From Cupriavidus sp. D39 (GTDB lineage: Bacteria; Pseudomonadota; Gammaproteobacteria; Burkholderiales; Burkholderiaceae), in assembly GCF_026627925.1 (NCBI RefSeq), contig NZ_JAPNLE010000001.1, positions 558,001 to 622,000 on the forward strand: DNA of 64,000 nucleotides, read 5' to 3'. Under the pieces are notes generated by a model, which worked only from the letters and a program-made list of their open reading frames with translations, made no database searches and was not told the origin of the DNA. Each line of letters opens with the position of its first letter. The stretch's first letter is position 1. The translations under genes were made by a program, and so were the position numbers. This document shows positions 47,337-56,860 of this stretch, piece after piece.

Positions 47337-48454
47337 ATGGAAGTCAGCGATCCACTACAAACCGCCCCGTCCTGCGCCAGCGCGCAAGACAGTGATGATC
47401 TAGCCCTCCCCTTCTTTCCCATCGAAACGCCATGTTTCGTCATCCTCGAAGCGGCTGTACTCCATAACCTGGAAAAGACGGCAGAGGCAGCGGGGGAATC
47501 CGGCGGCTCATGCCGCATATCAAGACGCACCGAGCGCAATGGCTGGTCGAGCTGCTGGTTCGAAAGGGGGTGACGGCGTTTAAGGCAGCGACCCCCGCCG
47601 AAATGCAGATGGCCGCCGCCGGGGGCGCTCAACATCTTGTGTGGGCGTATCCGACAGTGAACACCGCGGCAATCTCTCGCGTTGCCGACATCGCGCGAAG
47701 GCACCCCAACGTGCAATTCGAAGCGTTAGTCGATTCCCAACGCGGATTTGCCGCCTGGCGCGATGAGCTGGGCTGGCGGCCAGCATCCAACATCAAGCTG
47801 CGGCTCGATCTGGATCCTGGTCTGGGACGTACCGGCGTTCCGCTCAACCATGAAGCACTGAAATTGGCTCACGCCATGATGGTAGTGGGCCTCTTCAGTG
47901 GCTGGCACTGCTACGACGGCCACATCAAGGGAGCCAATAGATCGGAGCGTGTAAAGGAAATCAAGAACCTGATTGAAGAGGTTAGGTGTCTGTTATCGCA
48001 AGCACGGCGGGAAGGCCTGCCAGCAGACCTGATAGCGGGAGGCAGCTATTCCTTTGATGTCTGGCCCGCTGATCTCGCACAGTGGGTTGCGCCGGGAAGC
48101 TGGACGTACTCGAGTGCGCAGCATCAGGCAGACCTGCCGGATTTCGGTTGGAGAGTCGGCGCATACGTGCTGGCTACCGTACTGTCCACACGCCAGGGCA
48201 CCGCCACGTTGGACGCGGGAACAAAAGCCATTTCGCCGGACATACCGCTGAAGGAACGGTTTCAGGGCCCGGGCCCGATCAGAATGATGAAAGAAGAGCA
48301 CGTCGTTATCGAGACCGACGAACTAGACATCGGCCAGCAAGCGGCTCTCGTACCCCGGCATACCTGCACCGCAGCCTACCTCTACAACCGCGCGCTTGTA
48401 CAGTGCGTTGACGGAAGCTGGGAGTTCCGCGATCAACTCGGCGCGCAACGTTAG
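47337..48454 (+). pseudogene. Second DSD1/D-threonine-aldolase-family PLP enzyme, frameshifted
   Basis: A fold-type III PLP enzyme of about 370 residues, probably acting on D-serine or D-3-hydroxy-amino acids. It starts at 47337 behind CTGGAGAAG. The N-terminus has LPFFPIETPCFVILEAAVLH then NLEKTAEAA. The frame slips by one base near 47505, and the PLP lysine follows in RLMPHIKTHRAQWL. Further matches are VTAFKAATPAEMQMAAAGGA, LDLDPGLGRTGVP, and near the C-terminus the zinc pair in PRHTCTA. It follows a RidA gene and precedes the carbamoylase, suggesting a D-amino-acid pathway. Only distantly similar to the family member at 10020. Confidence 0.83.
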
Positions 48455-48593
48455 TCGGAAGCCTGGCTGCAGTTCCTGCATGACAGGGCTTCGCTGAACT
48501 ATTCCTCCGTAATGGCCGCGGGGATTCATGACCAGAGTCTATCTCTGACAATTGAGCCTGCGGCCTGAGCTCATCGAGAAGGCACCCCAAGAC

Positions 48594-49580
48594 ATGCCCA
48601 ATAGCATCACCGTCGCCGCCGCTCAACTCGGTCCCATCCAGAAGTCCGAAGGGCGCGAGATCGCGGTCGGAAGGATGATCCAGCTGCTAGAACGCGCCTA
48701 TCGCCGTGGCGCTCACGTCGTCGTGTTTCCCGAACTTGCGCTGACCACGTTCTTTCCGCGCTGGTACCACGAGGACCTCGACGAGACGGACGGCTGGTTT
48801 GAAACGGCGTTGCCCTCGCCAGCGACCGCACCGCTGTTCGAGGCGATCCGCCGCTTTGGCCTGACGGTGTACCTGGGCTACGCCGAGATCGCTTATGAGC
48901 CCGATGTTGCCGGTGTCACGCGCAAGCGCCGGTTCAACACCTCGGCGATCATCGCACCGTCGGGCGAGATGATCCTCAAATACCGGAAGGTCCATCTGCC
49001 CGGCCACGCAGAGTACGCGCCGGCGCGGAAGGTGCAGCACCTGGAAAAGCGCTATTTCGAAGTCGGCAACCTGGGCTTCCCGGTGGTCCGGGCGCCGGTC
49101 GGCAAGGACGTCTGTGTGAACATGGGCATGATGATCTGCAACGACCGCCGCTGGCCCGAGGCCTGGCGCGTGCTGGGGCTGCAGCAGGTCGAACTCGTCA
49201 TGCTGGGCTACAACACTCCAAGCTTGAACATGGAAAACCGCGGCTTCGAGGCCCATCACCTGCGCGTGTTCCACTCGCAGCTGTCCATACAGGCGGGCTG
49301 CTATCAGAACGCGTGCTTCGCCGTTGCGGTCGCGAAGGCTGGCACCGAGGACGGCCACGAGATGTTCGGCCACTCCATCATCGTCAATCCCCAGGGCGAA
49401 ATCATGGCGCAGGCCACCAGCTGGGACGATGAACTCATTGTGGCCGACTGCAACCTGGACATGTGCAAACTGGGCCGGTCCACCATCTTTAACTTTGCCT
49501 TGCACCGACGGGTCGAAGCGTATGCACGGATCACCGATCAGGTCGGCAGCGAGGCCCCGCCGGCCTGGCCGGCGCGCTGA
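48594..49580 (+). CDS. N-carbamoyl-D-amino-acid hydrolase (nitrilase superfamily)
   Basis: A 328-residue carbon-nitrogen hydrolase that would split N-carbamoyl-D-amino acids into the D-amino acid, ammonia and CO2. The catalytic triad is E47 (VFPELALTTFFPRW), K132 (KYRKVHLPGH) and C182 (MMICNDRRWPEAWR). The region around them matches the Agrobacterium D-carbamoylase closely (LALTTFFPRW, KRRFNTS, HLEKRYFE, LGFPV, GYNTP, NDRRWPE). I chose the ATG at 48594; a TTG at 48552 in the same frame is possible. Carbamoyl-D-amino acids arise from hydantoins, but no hydantoinase is in the window. It lies between a DSD1-type gene and a dehydratase. Intact. Confidence 0.92.
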   Translation: MPNSITVAAAQLGPIQKSEGREIAVGRMIQLLERAYRRGAHVVVFPELALTTFFPRWYHEDLDETDGWFETALPSPATAPLFEAIRRFGLTVYLGYAEIAYEPDVAGVTRKRRFNTSAIIAPSGEMILKYRKVHLPGHAEYAPARKVQHLEKRYFEVGNLGFPVVRAPVGKDVCVNMGMMICNDRRWPEAWRVLGLQQVELVMLGYNTPSLNMENRGFEAHHLRVFHSQLSIQAGCYQNACFAVAVAKAGTEDGHEMFGHSIIVNPQGEIMAQATSWDDELIVADCNLDMCKLGRSTIFNFALHRRVEAYARITDQVGSEAPPAWPAR

Positions 49581-49621
49581 TCCCGTTTTCCTTTCTTCCT
49601 CGATTACCAAGGGGCCTCGCC

Positions 49622-50702
49622 ATGCAGCCAATCGAAACGCTGGATATCCATCCAGCACGACCACGACCCGCGCACGCGATCCGGCACGAGATGCTGGGTC
49701 ACATGCGCGTCCCCGATTTCGCTGATGTCGAGCAGGCGGCCGAGGACATCGCTCCCTATGTTGTGCGCACGCCGTTGCTGCGTTCGTCGAAGCTCGACGC
49801 CATTGCCGGCGCTTCGGTCTGGCTAAAGGCGGAAAATCTGCAGGTCACGGGTTCGTTCAAAGCCCGCGGCGCATTCAATGCGCTGCTGTCGCTGCGCAGC
49901 GAACAGCGCGCGAAGGGCGTGGTCGCCTATTCCACTGGCAATCACGGGCAGGCGGTCGCGTGGGCCGCGCGCCAGCTCGGCGTGGCTGCGACTATCGTGA
50001 TGCCGGTCGACGCGCCGCGCAACAAGGTCTCGCGCGCGCTTGCCCAAGGCGCACGCGTCGTTCACTACAACCGCCGCCATGAAAGCCGCGAGGCGATCGG
50101 AATGCGGCTGTTGGAGGAAACCGGCGGCACGCTAATTCCGCCGGGCGATCATCCCGCGGTTCTTTCTGCCCAGGGCACCGTGGCGCTCGAGGCGTTGCAG
50201 GATCTGCCCGAGGCCGCGCTCGACAATCTCGGCCTGTTCGCGGCGCCCTGCGGCGGCGGTGGCTTGCTGGCCGGCTGCGGCCTGGTCGTCGATACGCTGA
50301 ATCCCGGCGCGCGCCTGATCGCGGCCGAGCCGGCAGGTTTCGACGACACGATGCGCTCGTTGAGCAGCGGCCGCAGAGAAAGCAATGCCATAGGCGCGAG
50401 GACGCTCTGCGACGCGTTGCAGGCTAGCACGCCGGCCGAACTACCCTACGCAATCAACAAGTGCTTTCTCGCCGGCGCTGTGGCAGTCAACGATGCGCAG
50501 GTCAGCGCCGCCATTCGCTTCGCGCTGGAGGAGCTTCGCCTGCTGGTCGAGCCGGGGGGCCGTCGCGCTGGCAGCGTTGCTCGCCGGCACGATCGATCTC
50601 GAAGGTCGCGACGGTGTCATCGTGCTGTCTGGCGGCAACGTCGATCTTCCCTTGCTTCAAACGATTCTGCAGCCCACTGCAGCCGCCGCGCGCGGCACTT
50701 GA
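49622..50702 (+). pseudogene. Threonine/serine dehydratase family (fold-type II PLP), frameshifted
   Basis: A PLP-dependent ammonia-lyase or serine racemase-like enzyme of about 360 residues. It has the PLP lysine in NLQVTGSFKARGAFNA, YSTGNHGQAVAWAARQLG (phosphate-side loop), APCGGGGLLAGCGL, and near the end ALEELRLLVEPGG. The frame then breaks in the G6 run 50554-50559 and continues in another as AVALAALLAG, VIVLSGGNVDLPLL. Substrates could be threonine, serine or threo-3-hydroxyaspartate of either stereochemistry. Its product would be an enamine, linking it to RidA. It starts 42 bp after the carbamoylase gene. Confidence 0.86.
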
Positions 50703-50780
50703 GACAGCCGTGTCACCGGTCCTGCGCATATCCACGCCGGGCCCGGGCGCCAACTTACCTACCACGAAAGGAACACAACC

Positions 50781-51767
50781 ATGTCTCGCTTCCGAAACTG
50801 TGCCCGGATACTAATACGGGCTTCACTGACAGCCGTCTCCATGCTGCTCACGGCCAACGCCTTCGCATCCTATCCCGAGCGTCCCATCACGCTGATCGTC
50901 CCGTTCAATGCGGGCACGACGCCCGACATCGTCTCGCGCTTGCTTGCCAATGTCGTCAGCACTGACATCGGGCAGCAGATTGTGGTCATCAACCGCATGG
51001 GCGCGTCCGGCATCATCGGCACGCAGGCCGTGATCAACGCGCCGGCCGACGGCTACACTATCGGCTTCGCGAACGTGGCCACACTTGCCATCAACCAGTC
51101 CCTTTACAAGAAGCTGCCCTACGACGCCGACAAGCAGCTGGCGCCCGTGGCGCTGACCGGCTACGTGCAGAACGTGCTGGCGGTGCGCAAGGACCTCGGC
51201 GTGAAGTCGGTCTCCGAACTGATCTCGCTGGCCAGGAGCGCGCCGGGCAAGCTCTCCGTCGGCTCGGCCGGGAACGGCACCACGGGCCATCTGGGCGCCG
51301 AGATGTTCAAGGCGATGGCAGGTGTCTCCATCACACATGTTCCCTACAAGGGCGGACCCGAAGCGGACCTGGCACTGATGCGAGGCGAAGTGGATCTGGT
51401 CTTCGAGAACATCACGTCGATCGCGCCGTATCTGAAGAGCGGCAGCGTCGTGCCGCTCGCCGTCACCGGTGCACGCCGCGACAGCCGCCTGCCGAAGCTG
51501 CCGACCATGGCGGAGACGGGACTGAAGGATTACCAGGCGGTGGCATGGACCGGCTATGTCGCGCCTGCCGCGACCGATCCGCAGATACTCGAATTGCTCA
51601 ACAAGGCCTTCAACAAGGCGGTCAACTCGGACGCCATGAAGGCGCGGCTGGCCGACATGGCATACGAGGTCTCTACGGGGACGCGCGCAGCGCTCTTCGA
51701 CCTCGCCCACAAGGAGCGGCCGGTATGGGCCGCAGTGATCAAGAGTTCCGGTGCGGCCGTCGACTGA
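50781..51767 (+). CDS. Bug-family periplasmic solute receptor
   Basis: A 328-residue TctC-like binding protein with signal peptide (LTAVSMLLTANAFA-SYPE). Conserved blocks are RPITLIVPFNAGTTPDIVSR, NRMGASGIIGTQAVINAPAD, GYTIGFANVATLAINQSLYK, KLPYDADKQLAPVALTGYVQ, GTTGHLGAEMFKAMAGVSIT and HVPYKGGPEADLALMRGEVD. It is followed after 12 bp by the N-acyl-D-amino-acid deacylase on the same strand, so it may bind an N-acylated amino acid. No membrane subunits are near. Intact. Confidence 0.94.
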   Translation: MSRFRNCARILIRASLTAVSMLLTANAFASYPERPITLIVPFNAGTTPDIVSRLLANVVSTDIGQQIVVINRMGASGIIGTQAVINAPADGYTIGFANVATLAINQSLYKKLPYDADKQLAPVALTGYVQNVLAVRKDLGVKSVSELISLARSAPGKLSVGSAGNGTTGHLGAEMFKAMAGVSITHVPYKGGPEADLALMRGEVDLVFENITSIAPYLKSGSVVPLAVTGARRDSRLPKLPTMAETGLKDYQAVAWTGYVAPAATDPQILELLNKAFNKAVNSDAMKARLADMAYEVSTGTRAALFDLAHKERPVWAAVIKSSGAAVD

Positions 51768-51779
51768 GGAGAGCGAGAC

Positions 51780-53240
51780 ATGGCGCAATTCGACATACTG
51801 ATTCGTGGTGGCACGGTAATCGACGGCACCGGCGCACCGCGCAGGCTCGCCGACGTCGGGATCGAGGGATCGCGTATAACGGCGCTCGGCGCGCTGTCAT
51901 CCGACACCGCTGCGGTGGTGATCGATGCACGGGAACGCATCGTCGCTCCCGGCTTCATCGACTCGCATACGCACGATGACCGCTATCTGATGCTCGATCC
52001 GCTGATGCCGGCCAAGCTCAGCCAGGGCGTTACCACGGTCGTGACAGGCAATTGCGGCATCAGCCTGGCGCCCTGGCGCGCGCCCGCGGGACAGTCCGTT
52101 CCGCCGCCACTTGATTTGCTGGGGGACGACCCCGCCGTGTTTCGTTTCGCGGCGTTCTGCGACTATCTAGCCGAGTTGGGGCGAGCGCCCGCTGCAGTCA
52201 ATGCAGCCTGCCTGGTCGGCCATACGACGCTGCGGATCGCCACGATGGAACGGCTCGACAGGGCGGCGACCGACAGCGAAATCGCGGCGATGCAAGCATT
52301 GCTGCGCGACGCCATGGAGAGCGGGGCCATCGGACTTTCGACAGGGGCGGCCTATCCCACTGCAATGCCGGCCACGACCGGCGAAATGGCCGCCGTGGCG
52401 GAGGTCATGCGCGGCTACGGCGGCGTCTACGCCAGCCACATCCGCGATGAAGGTGATCGGATCCGCGAGGCGCTGGACGAAGCGTTCGAGGTCGGCGCCG
52501 CGGGCGACGCGCCAGTCGTGATCTCCCATCACAAGCTGATTGGTCCGAAGAATCATGGCCGCTCGGTGGAGACCCTGGGACATATCGCGCAAGCAATGCA
52601 GCGTCAGCCGATCGGACTCGACTGCTATCCGTACACCGCAGGGTCCACAATCTTGCGCAAGGATCGGCTCGCCATGTCGAGCCGCGTCATCGTGACGCGT
52701 TCGGTGCCACATCCCGAGTTCGCCGGACAGGACCTGGATGACATTGCGGCGGCAATGGGTCTCACGCCCGAAGACGCCGTCGATGCGTTGCAACCGGCGG
52801 GCGCGATCTACTTCCTGATGGACGAGCAGGATGTGCAGCGCATCCTCGCCTTTCCCGAAACCATGATCGGCTCCGATGGACTGCCGCACGATTGCGCGCC
52901 ACATCCGCGTCTGTGGGGTACATTCCCGCGCGTCCTGGGGCATTACTGCAGGGACCTTGGGCTATTCTCGCTCGAGCAGGCCGTGCACAAGATGACTGGC
53001 CTGACGGCCCGCCACTTCAGGCTGCCGGGGCGGGGCATCTTGTCGCACGGCAACTTCGCGGACATCACCATCTTCGATGCCGCCGGGGTGGCCGACATGG
53101 CGACCTTCGCGCAGCCAGTTGCGCGCGCCAAAGGCATCGAGACCGTGATCGTCAACGGCACCATTGCGTGGAGCGGCGGCGAGAGCACGGGCGCCCGGGC
53201 CGGCGCGGTGATCCGCCGGAACGATACGTCTGCTGCTTAG
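51780..53240 (+). CDS. N-acyl-D-amino-acid deacylase (D-aminoacylase)
   Basis: A 486-residue amidohydrolase that removes the acyl group of N-acyl-D-amino acids in the cytoplasm. The N-terminal beta-sandwich (FDILIRGGTVIDGTGAPRRL) leads to the metal-binding FIDSHTHDDRYLM and the D-aminoacylase pattern SQGVTTVVTGNCGISLAP, GHTTLR, AIGLSTGAAYP, YASHIRDEGDRIREALDEAF, VISHHKLIG and GSDGLPHDCAPHPRLWGTFP. The C-terminus (GNFADITIFD) closes the sandwich. The start at 51780 follows the Bug gene by 12 bp with a GAGAGCGAG site. With the carbamoylase it would free D-amino acids for the PLP enzymes. Intact. Confidence 0.95.
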   Translation: MAQFDILIRGGTVIDGTGAPRRLADVGIEGSRITALGALSSDTAAVVIDARERIVAPGFIDSHTHDDRYLMLDPLMPAKLSQGVTTVVTGNCGISLAPWRAPAGQSVPPPLDLLGDDPAVFRFAAFCDYLAELGRAPAAVNAACLVGHTTLRIATMERLDRAATDSEIAAMQALLRDAMESGAIGLSTGAAYPTAMPATTGEMAAVAEVMRGYGGVYASHIRDEGDRIREALDEAFEVGAAGDAPVVISHHKLIGPKNHGRSVETLGHIAQAMQRQPIGLDCYPYTAGSTILRKDRLAMSSRVIVTRSVPHPEFAGQDLDDIAAAMGLTPEDAVDALQPAGAIYFLMDEQDVQRILAFPETMIGSDGLPHDCAPHPRLWGTFPRVLGHYCRDLGLFSLEQAVHKMTGLTARHFRLPGRGILSHGNFADITIFDAAGVADMATFAQPVARAKGIETVIVNGTIAWSGGESTGARAGAVIRRNDTSAA

Positions 53241-53514
53241 CGCAGGCATCGGTCGCGGGCATGGCGCGATCGCACCGTGCACGTTTCCACTCCCCATCGG
53301 CCAATTTCGTCTGTTACGGCGCTGCCCTTAAGCTGCACGGACGCTGCGGATCGTGCCAATCGGCATAGCCTGCGGCGTTCGCTTCCGCGTCGAGGGCGGC
53401 GCCGTGCGACATTTCTCCGGTACGGCGCGCGCGGGCAGCGCGGGAGTTCGAGGAAGGTATGGCATCCGTCCGGTCGAAACCAGTTCACCAACGTGGGCGG
53501 TCGGCTGGCTGCCC
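53241..53514. other. Spacer, nothing recognised
   Basis: No gene with ribosome site or family match. It separates the deacylase (plus strand) from the histidine-kinase fragment (minus strand). Confidence 0.45.
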
Positions 53515-53805
53515 CTACGAAAACAGGATTAGCGTCGCCCTCAACCCAGGATGATTGTCGGTCAATTCGAGCACGTCGCCGTGCTGCTTGGCGACGGCGG
53601 CCACGAGACTGAGCCCCAAGCCCACGCCCGGTGTACTCCGACTTGCGTCGCCGCGGTAGAAGCGCTCAAGAACTATGGGCTTCTCTTTGTCGGGGATGCC
53701 GGGTCCGTCGTCCGACACGGCGATCGCCACCGCCCCGTCCGGGCGGCGCGCCGCCTCAACCGTGATCGTCCCATTTTCCTGGGCATACTTAGGCCCAGAA
53801 CCCAC
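53515..53805 (-). pseudogene. Histidine-kinase HATPase domain fragment, fused in frame to a transposase fragment
   Basis: The C-terminal 95 residues of an 840-base open frame form a GHKL ATPase end: KYAQENGTITVEAARRPDG, VSDDGPGIPDKEKPIVLERF (G1 box), STPGVGLGLSLVAAVAKQHG (G2 box) and HPGLRATLILFS. The rest of the sensor kinase (membrane domain, HisKA, N box asparagine) is missing. It is joined in one reading frame to a transposase piece, so it arose by recombination. It cannot phosphorylate on its own. Confidence 0.85.
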
Positions 53806-54430
53806 ATGGCACTTGTGCTGACAATGAACGACGGGCAGTGGCTCTGTGATCTGGGTTTCGGTAGTTACCGGATCAGGGCTCCGATACGACTGGATGTACT
53901 CGACACTGAAATCAAACAGGATCTCGACACTCCTGCTCGCAATGGTCCCGAAGAAGCGTTCGATGTAGGGCCGATCATCGGGGCTGTACTTCGGCCCTGC
54001 GTCTGCACAACAGCCAACGAACTCGCACAAGGCATCCAGTGTCTCCTTGGCGAGGTTCGCCTTCGCATTGTCAAGCTTCATCCACTCCCAGGTTGTGTAC
54101 GCGAGCTCCGGCATGCGCTGTGAGGGAAAGCCGTCGTGCGAACCGTAGACCAATCCAGGAATCGTGAAGTCGCGCGGTCGGTGCGGTTCCAGGGCCGACT
54201 CGATGGTCTTGATGACGTCGTAGCGACTATACTCGCGACCCAGCGCAAGGTGATAGCCAAGCACTGCACGCGTGCAGACGTCGATGATCGCGAGCAACCA
54301 AACGCGTTCGATTTCGAACTCATGTTCAAAGCCCAATGCATCGCGTACTACCACCTTTCTAGCCGGATATCGAGTCGGTGCCCGTCGAACTCCACGACCT
54401 GGTAGGGGTTGTTTGCGAGACAGGCGTCCA
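53806..54430 (-). mobile_element. Mu/TnsB-like DDE transposase fragment, frameshifted and truncated
   Basis: The minus strand encodes the catalytic core of a large integrase-type transposase: NPYQVVEFDGHRLDIRLE then, after one missing base in the T3 run 54357-54359, VVVRDALGFEHEFEIERVWL, LAIIDVCTRAVLGYHLALGR, MKLDNAKANLAKETL and DRPYIERFFGTIASR. The acidic triad is in AIIDV, KLDNAK and YIERFFG. The N-terminal DNA-binding part and the C-terminus are missing. The frame continues into the histidine-kinase fragment through linker TETQITEPLPVVHCQHK. Confidence 0.8.
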
Positions 54431-54433
54431 TTG

Positions 54434-54952
54434 TCATATCCAGCGGAGATGCGGCAGAAAATCGCCGTGCTCCTCTATGCCGACCCCGCCTCTGCCATAT
54501 AGCAAGGTCTTGACCTTATCCTTCTCGGAAGATTTGCAGCCCACAATCATGAGAATCTCGCCTTGCGACAATAAAGCCGCATGCCGGGCTAATCGAGGCC
54601 GCGATAGCCTGGCTCCACTCAAGGCGCCGAGGAACCAGCCACCGAAGCCGCCGATCATAAAGCCAAGGCCATAGGCGGTGAGACTACTCAGCGGGTCAGA
54701 ATGGTCGCCGTAGTTTCCGGCGAGAGCTATACCCAGTACCGCGCAGATAACATATCCAGCCATCGAAACTTCGGGTCGGAAGGTGGTATGACTGCTATCG
54801 GCAACCGGAAAGCCTGCGATAGGCTTGAGGCCTCTGCCCAGGAACCACGGGCCCGTTACGTAAGTTGGCGCCTTTGATAGGGCAAGCACCTGAGTCCAGC
54901 CATTTCGTGCCGAAGCAGCATCTGTGAAACGAAAATAGAGAAGGGTACGCAT
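54434..54952 (-). CDS. Hypothetical protein with glycine-rich membrane segment
   Basis: A 172-residue protein from the ATG at 54952 (GAGG site upstream). The N-terminal part (TLLYFRFTDAASARNGWTQV) resembles the amino-terminal fold of DUF1269/general-stress-type proteins that begin with a residue-swapping alpha/beta unit. The middle has two hydrophobic segments rich in glycine (YVICAVLGIALAGNYG and LGFMIGGFGGWFLGALSGAR), which could pack as a glycine zipper in the membrane. The C-terminus reads LLSQGEILMIVGCKSSEKDK, a beta-strand pattern like the N-terminus. I do not recognise a named function. Intact, but its 3' end abuts the transposase fragment. Confidence 0.65.
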   Translation of the reverse strand: MRTLLYFRFTDAASARNGWTQVLALSKAPTYVTGPWFLGRGLKPIAGFPVADSSHTTFRPEVSMAGYVICAVLGIALAGNYGDHSDPLSSLTAYGLGFMIGGFGGWFLGALSGARLSRPRLARHAALLSQGEILMIVGCKSSEKDKVKTLLYGRGGVGIEEHGDFLPHLRWI

Positions 54953-55260
54953 AGCGGCACCTCGGCTATCCGGGCACGACTGCGCTCGGAGGGTTGAGAC
55001 CCATGGTGTCAACGTTGATTGGTACAGCCGGACAGGAATGCCGCGATGGCAGCGTCAGAAATCCGTTTGTAGGCGCGATAGCACCACAAGTGATGTTGAT
55101 GAAGCATTGGATTGCTGCTTCGACGCGAACTAGCTCAAATCTGCAATCTGCTCGTTTTGCGGATCGAATTGACCGGGTTGCGCAGTCTTGCGACCTTCAT
55201 CTGGTTGTTCACTCTGGCGCTTTCTCGATGTTGTCGAGCGCCCCCCGTGCCAATATGACG
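54953..55260. other. Spacer before the IS3 element, nothing recognised
   Basis: No gene found. It contains the promoter of the hypothetical membrane protein on the minus strand and the left flank of the IS3 element. Confidence 0.45.
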
Positions 55261-55303
55261 TGCGTCACCTATCCCTGATAGATTAGTGAGCAACGAGATA
55301 GGT

Positions 55304-55812
55304 ATGACCGTCAACAACTCATCCAAGGCAACGATGGCCGCCGTCAAGAATGTGTCCGATCCGGGCGCAACGCAAGGAGCCCGTAGGTCGACTGAAGAGG
55401 CGCCCGGATCGGCGACGCTGGCGGCAGCGTCCGGCACCGATTCAGAGGTCGTTGCTCGCGCTCGGCGCAGGCAATTTTCCAACGCCGACAAGCGCCGCAT
55501 ACTGGAGGCGGCTGACCGCTGCACCAAGCCCGGAGAGATCGGCGCGCTGATGCGCCATGAAGGCGTGTACTCGTCATCCTTGAGCACATGGCGGCGCCAG
55601 CGCGAGGCTGCCGAACTGGCTGCCCTTGCCCCACAAAAGCGCGGACCCAAATTCGACGAGACTCGGGCCGAGGCGCGGCACATCGCGCAGCTCACGCGCG
55701 AGCGCGATAATCTCAGGAGGCGACTCGACAAGGCGCTGCTGGTGATCGACGTCCAAAAAAACTTGCAGCCTTGCTGGGCAATCCGATCGACGACGACACC
55801 GACAAGCCGTAA
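55304..55812 (+). CDS. IS3 transposase OrfA (helix-turn-helix subunit)
   Basis: The start at 55304 leads to a protein with FSNADKRRILEAADRCTKPG and EIGALMRHEGVYSSSLSTWR (helix-turn-helix), followed by a leucine/arginine-rich coiled region (IAQLTRERDNLRRRLDKALL). After VIDVQ there is an A7 run (55755-55761). With A8 the frame would continue KKLAALLGNPIDDDTDKP and stop at TAA 55810-55812, overlapping the orfB ATG (TAATG). With A7 it runs on into other sequence. The run could be a programmed-frameshift site or simply one base short. Confidence 0.8.
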
Positions 55813-56860
55813 TGGCGGCTGTGCAAGAGCTCACTCCGGCCCTGGGCGCGAGCGCGGCCTGCCATGCCCTGGGCGTGCCGCGCGGCACGCCTGCCCGGCA
55901 GCGGGCCCACCTGCGTCGCATGGCCTTCATCGGTCCACTGCCACGGTCCACTGCCAGGCCCCGGCCACCGTTGGCTCTGGATGCCCTGGAAAACCAGGTG
56001 CTGCTGGACACCCTTAACAGCGAGCGCTTCGCCGACACCGCGCCGGCGGCGCTACACGCCACGTTGCTCGACGAGGGCCGCTACCTGGGCTCGGTGCGCA
56101 CCATGTACCGGCTGCTGGCGGCCAATGGCGGCTCGCGCGAGCGACGCAACCAGCTTGTCCATCCGGCCTACGTCAGGCCTGAGTTGCTGGCGCGCGCGCC
56201 TAACCAGGTGTGGTCGTGGGACATCACCAAACTCAAAGGGCCAGCCAGGTGGACGTGCTTCCACCTCTACGTCATCCTGGACATCTTCAGCCGCCATGTC
56301 GTGGGCTGGTTGATCGCCGGGCGCGAGAGCGCGGAGCTCGCTGAACAGCTCATCGCCGACAGCGTGGCACGCCACGATATCGCCCCCGGCGTGCTCACGC
56401 TTCATGCCGATCGCGGTGCCAGCATGCGCTCTAAACCGGTGGCCGCGTTGCTGGTCGACCTGGACATCACCAAAAGCCACAGCCGGCCTCCGTATCTGAC
56501 GATAATCCCTTCTCGGAGTCGCAGTTCAAGACGATGAAGTACCGCCCGGACTTCCCCGCGCGCTTCGGCTGCATTGAGGATGCGCGCGCCCACTGCCAGG
56601 CATTCTTCGCCTGGTACAACACCGTGCATCGGCACTCGGGCATCGGATTCATGACGCCGCACAGCGTTCATTATGGGCTCGCCCAGGAGTTGCACCTCAC
56701 CCGTCAGGCAGCACTCGACACAGCATTCCGGGCGTCCCCAAACAGATTTAAAGGGCGTCGCCCTGAACCACCGCGGCTGCCCACAGCAGTCTGGATCAAC
56801 CCGCCGCCATCGGAGGCCATTACCCCAAACACACCACAGTCCGGCAGAGTAAATTCATGA
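55812..56860 (+). pseudogene. IS3 transposase OrfB (DDE catalytic subunit), frameshifted
   Basis: About 350 residues with the rve integrase core. The triad is D in WSWDITKLKG, D in LTLHADRGASMRSKP and E in DDNPFSESQFKTMKYRPDFP. The frame fails just before DDNPFSE, near 56490-56493, where one G seems missing (expected PPVSDDN), and continues in the next frame to the C-terminus FAWYNTVHRHSGIGFMTPHS and a stop at 56860. Normal ALHATLLDEGRYLGSVRTMY block present. Confidence 0.85.

Noticed and set aside
52167..52943. A 258-codon minus-strand frame opposite the D-aminoacylase
   Set aside because: No ribosome site or protein character. The plus-strand gene is intact and well matched to its family.
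43525..53240. A complete hydantoin-utilisation operon
   Set aside because: The carbamoylase is present, but no hydantoinase or hydantoin racemase can be found.
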